Shown here in pieces: positions 29,743 through 29,797 of a stretch of DNA of 29,797 nucleotides; within the stretch, counting starts at the first letter, position 1, and every line of letters starts with the position of its first letter. This DNA comes from a virus. The position numbers and the translations under genes were made by a program. The notes beneath the pieces are model-generated. The model was not told the DNA's origin. It ran no database searches and worked only from the letters and a program-made list of their open reading frames with translations. Location of the stretch: the IMG/VR virus record IMGVR_UViG_3300047321_000083, positions 1 to 29,797 of that record; one strand, 5' to 3'.

Positions 29743-29797
29743 ATGATGAGTTCCAGAGAGCTAGCCCACCCCGGCAAGGCGGGCACCCCTGTATCCG
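29743..29797 (+). CDS. Start of an unidentified gene (cut by window end)
   Basis: GAGAGG (29735-29740) is followed by two adjacent ATG codons at 29743 and 29746; the second has the better spacing. The frame stays open to the window edge with MSSRELAHPGKAGTPVS visible. The 81-bp gap upstream may hold a promoter (TAGGCT at 29703-29708 is a possible -10). Too little is present to name a family. Confidence 0.5.
   Translation, partial: MMSSRELAHPGKAGTPVS

Noticed and set aside
1-29797. CRISPR array, insertion sequence or transposase
   Set aside because: No regularly spaced direct repeats outside coding repeats and no transposase-like protein were seen.

Overview
The window is about 30 kb of a high-GC, tailed, double-stranded DNA phage (or prophage) of siphovirus type. 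The evidence is an HK97-like head module, a long tape measure, a gpG/gpGT-type frameshift, actinobacterial-style codon use with G/C in third positions, an HNH-terminase layout and a peptidoglycan amidase. I infer an actinobacterial host, most likely Streptomyces. No integrase or repressor is visible, so lifestyle cannot be judged.

Left region (1-3.7 kb): the tail end of an unidentified gene is followed by about 680 bp without convincing genes. That stretch is rich in inverted repeats, including a 36-bp imperfect hairpin arm pair; a palindrome carrying a DnaA-box-like 9-mer lies just upstream. Then come a tRNA-Arg(ACG), a tRNA-like gene whose D-loop is interrupted by about 80 nt, and a tRNA-Pro(TGG). 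A beta-helix (pectate-lyase-like) fibre protein, two small proteins (one the only minus-strand gene) and a small HNH endonuclease complete the region.

Packaging and head (3.7-13.5 kb): a second HNH protein with two extra zinc knuckles, an orphan primase-polymerase (AEP) protein, terminase small and large subunits, portal, MuF-like protein, scaffold, decoration protein, major capsid protein and five small connector/tail-completion genes follow in tight tandem, many with ATGA-type overlaps.

Tail (13.5-24 kb): major tail protein, tail assembly chaperones expressed through a canonical -1 slippery site (GGGAAAG), a 1561-residue tape measure with two peptidoglycan-hydrolase domains, a small acidic protein, and four minor tail proteins, one carrying three carbohydrate-binding-like repeats.

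Lysis and accessory (24-29.8 kb): an endolysin (PGRP amidase, LysM, C-terminal binding domain), a membrane/coiled-coil protein, a large tail fibre ending in an SGNH esterase domain, a dNMP kinase, a hypothetical protein, a two-helix membrane protein (holin candidate), a strong terminator, a new apparently leaderless SprT-like zinc-protease gene, and the start of another gene. Hairpins split the late genes into several transcription units. Three of these junctions share one hairpin/CATGCCC-GGAG leader design.
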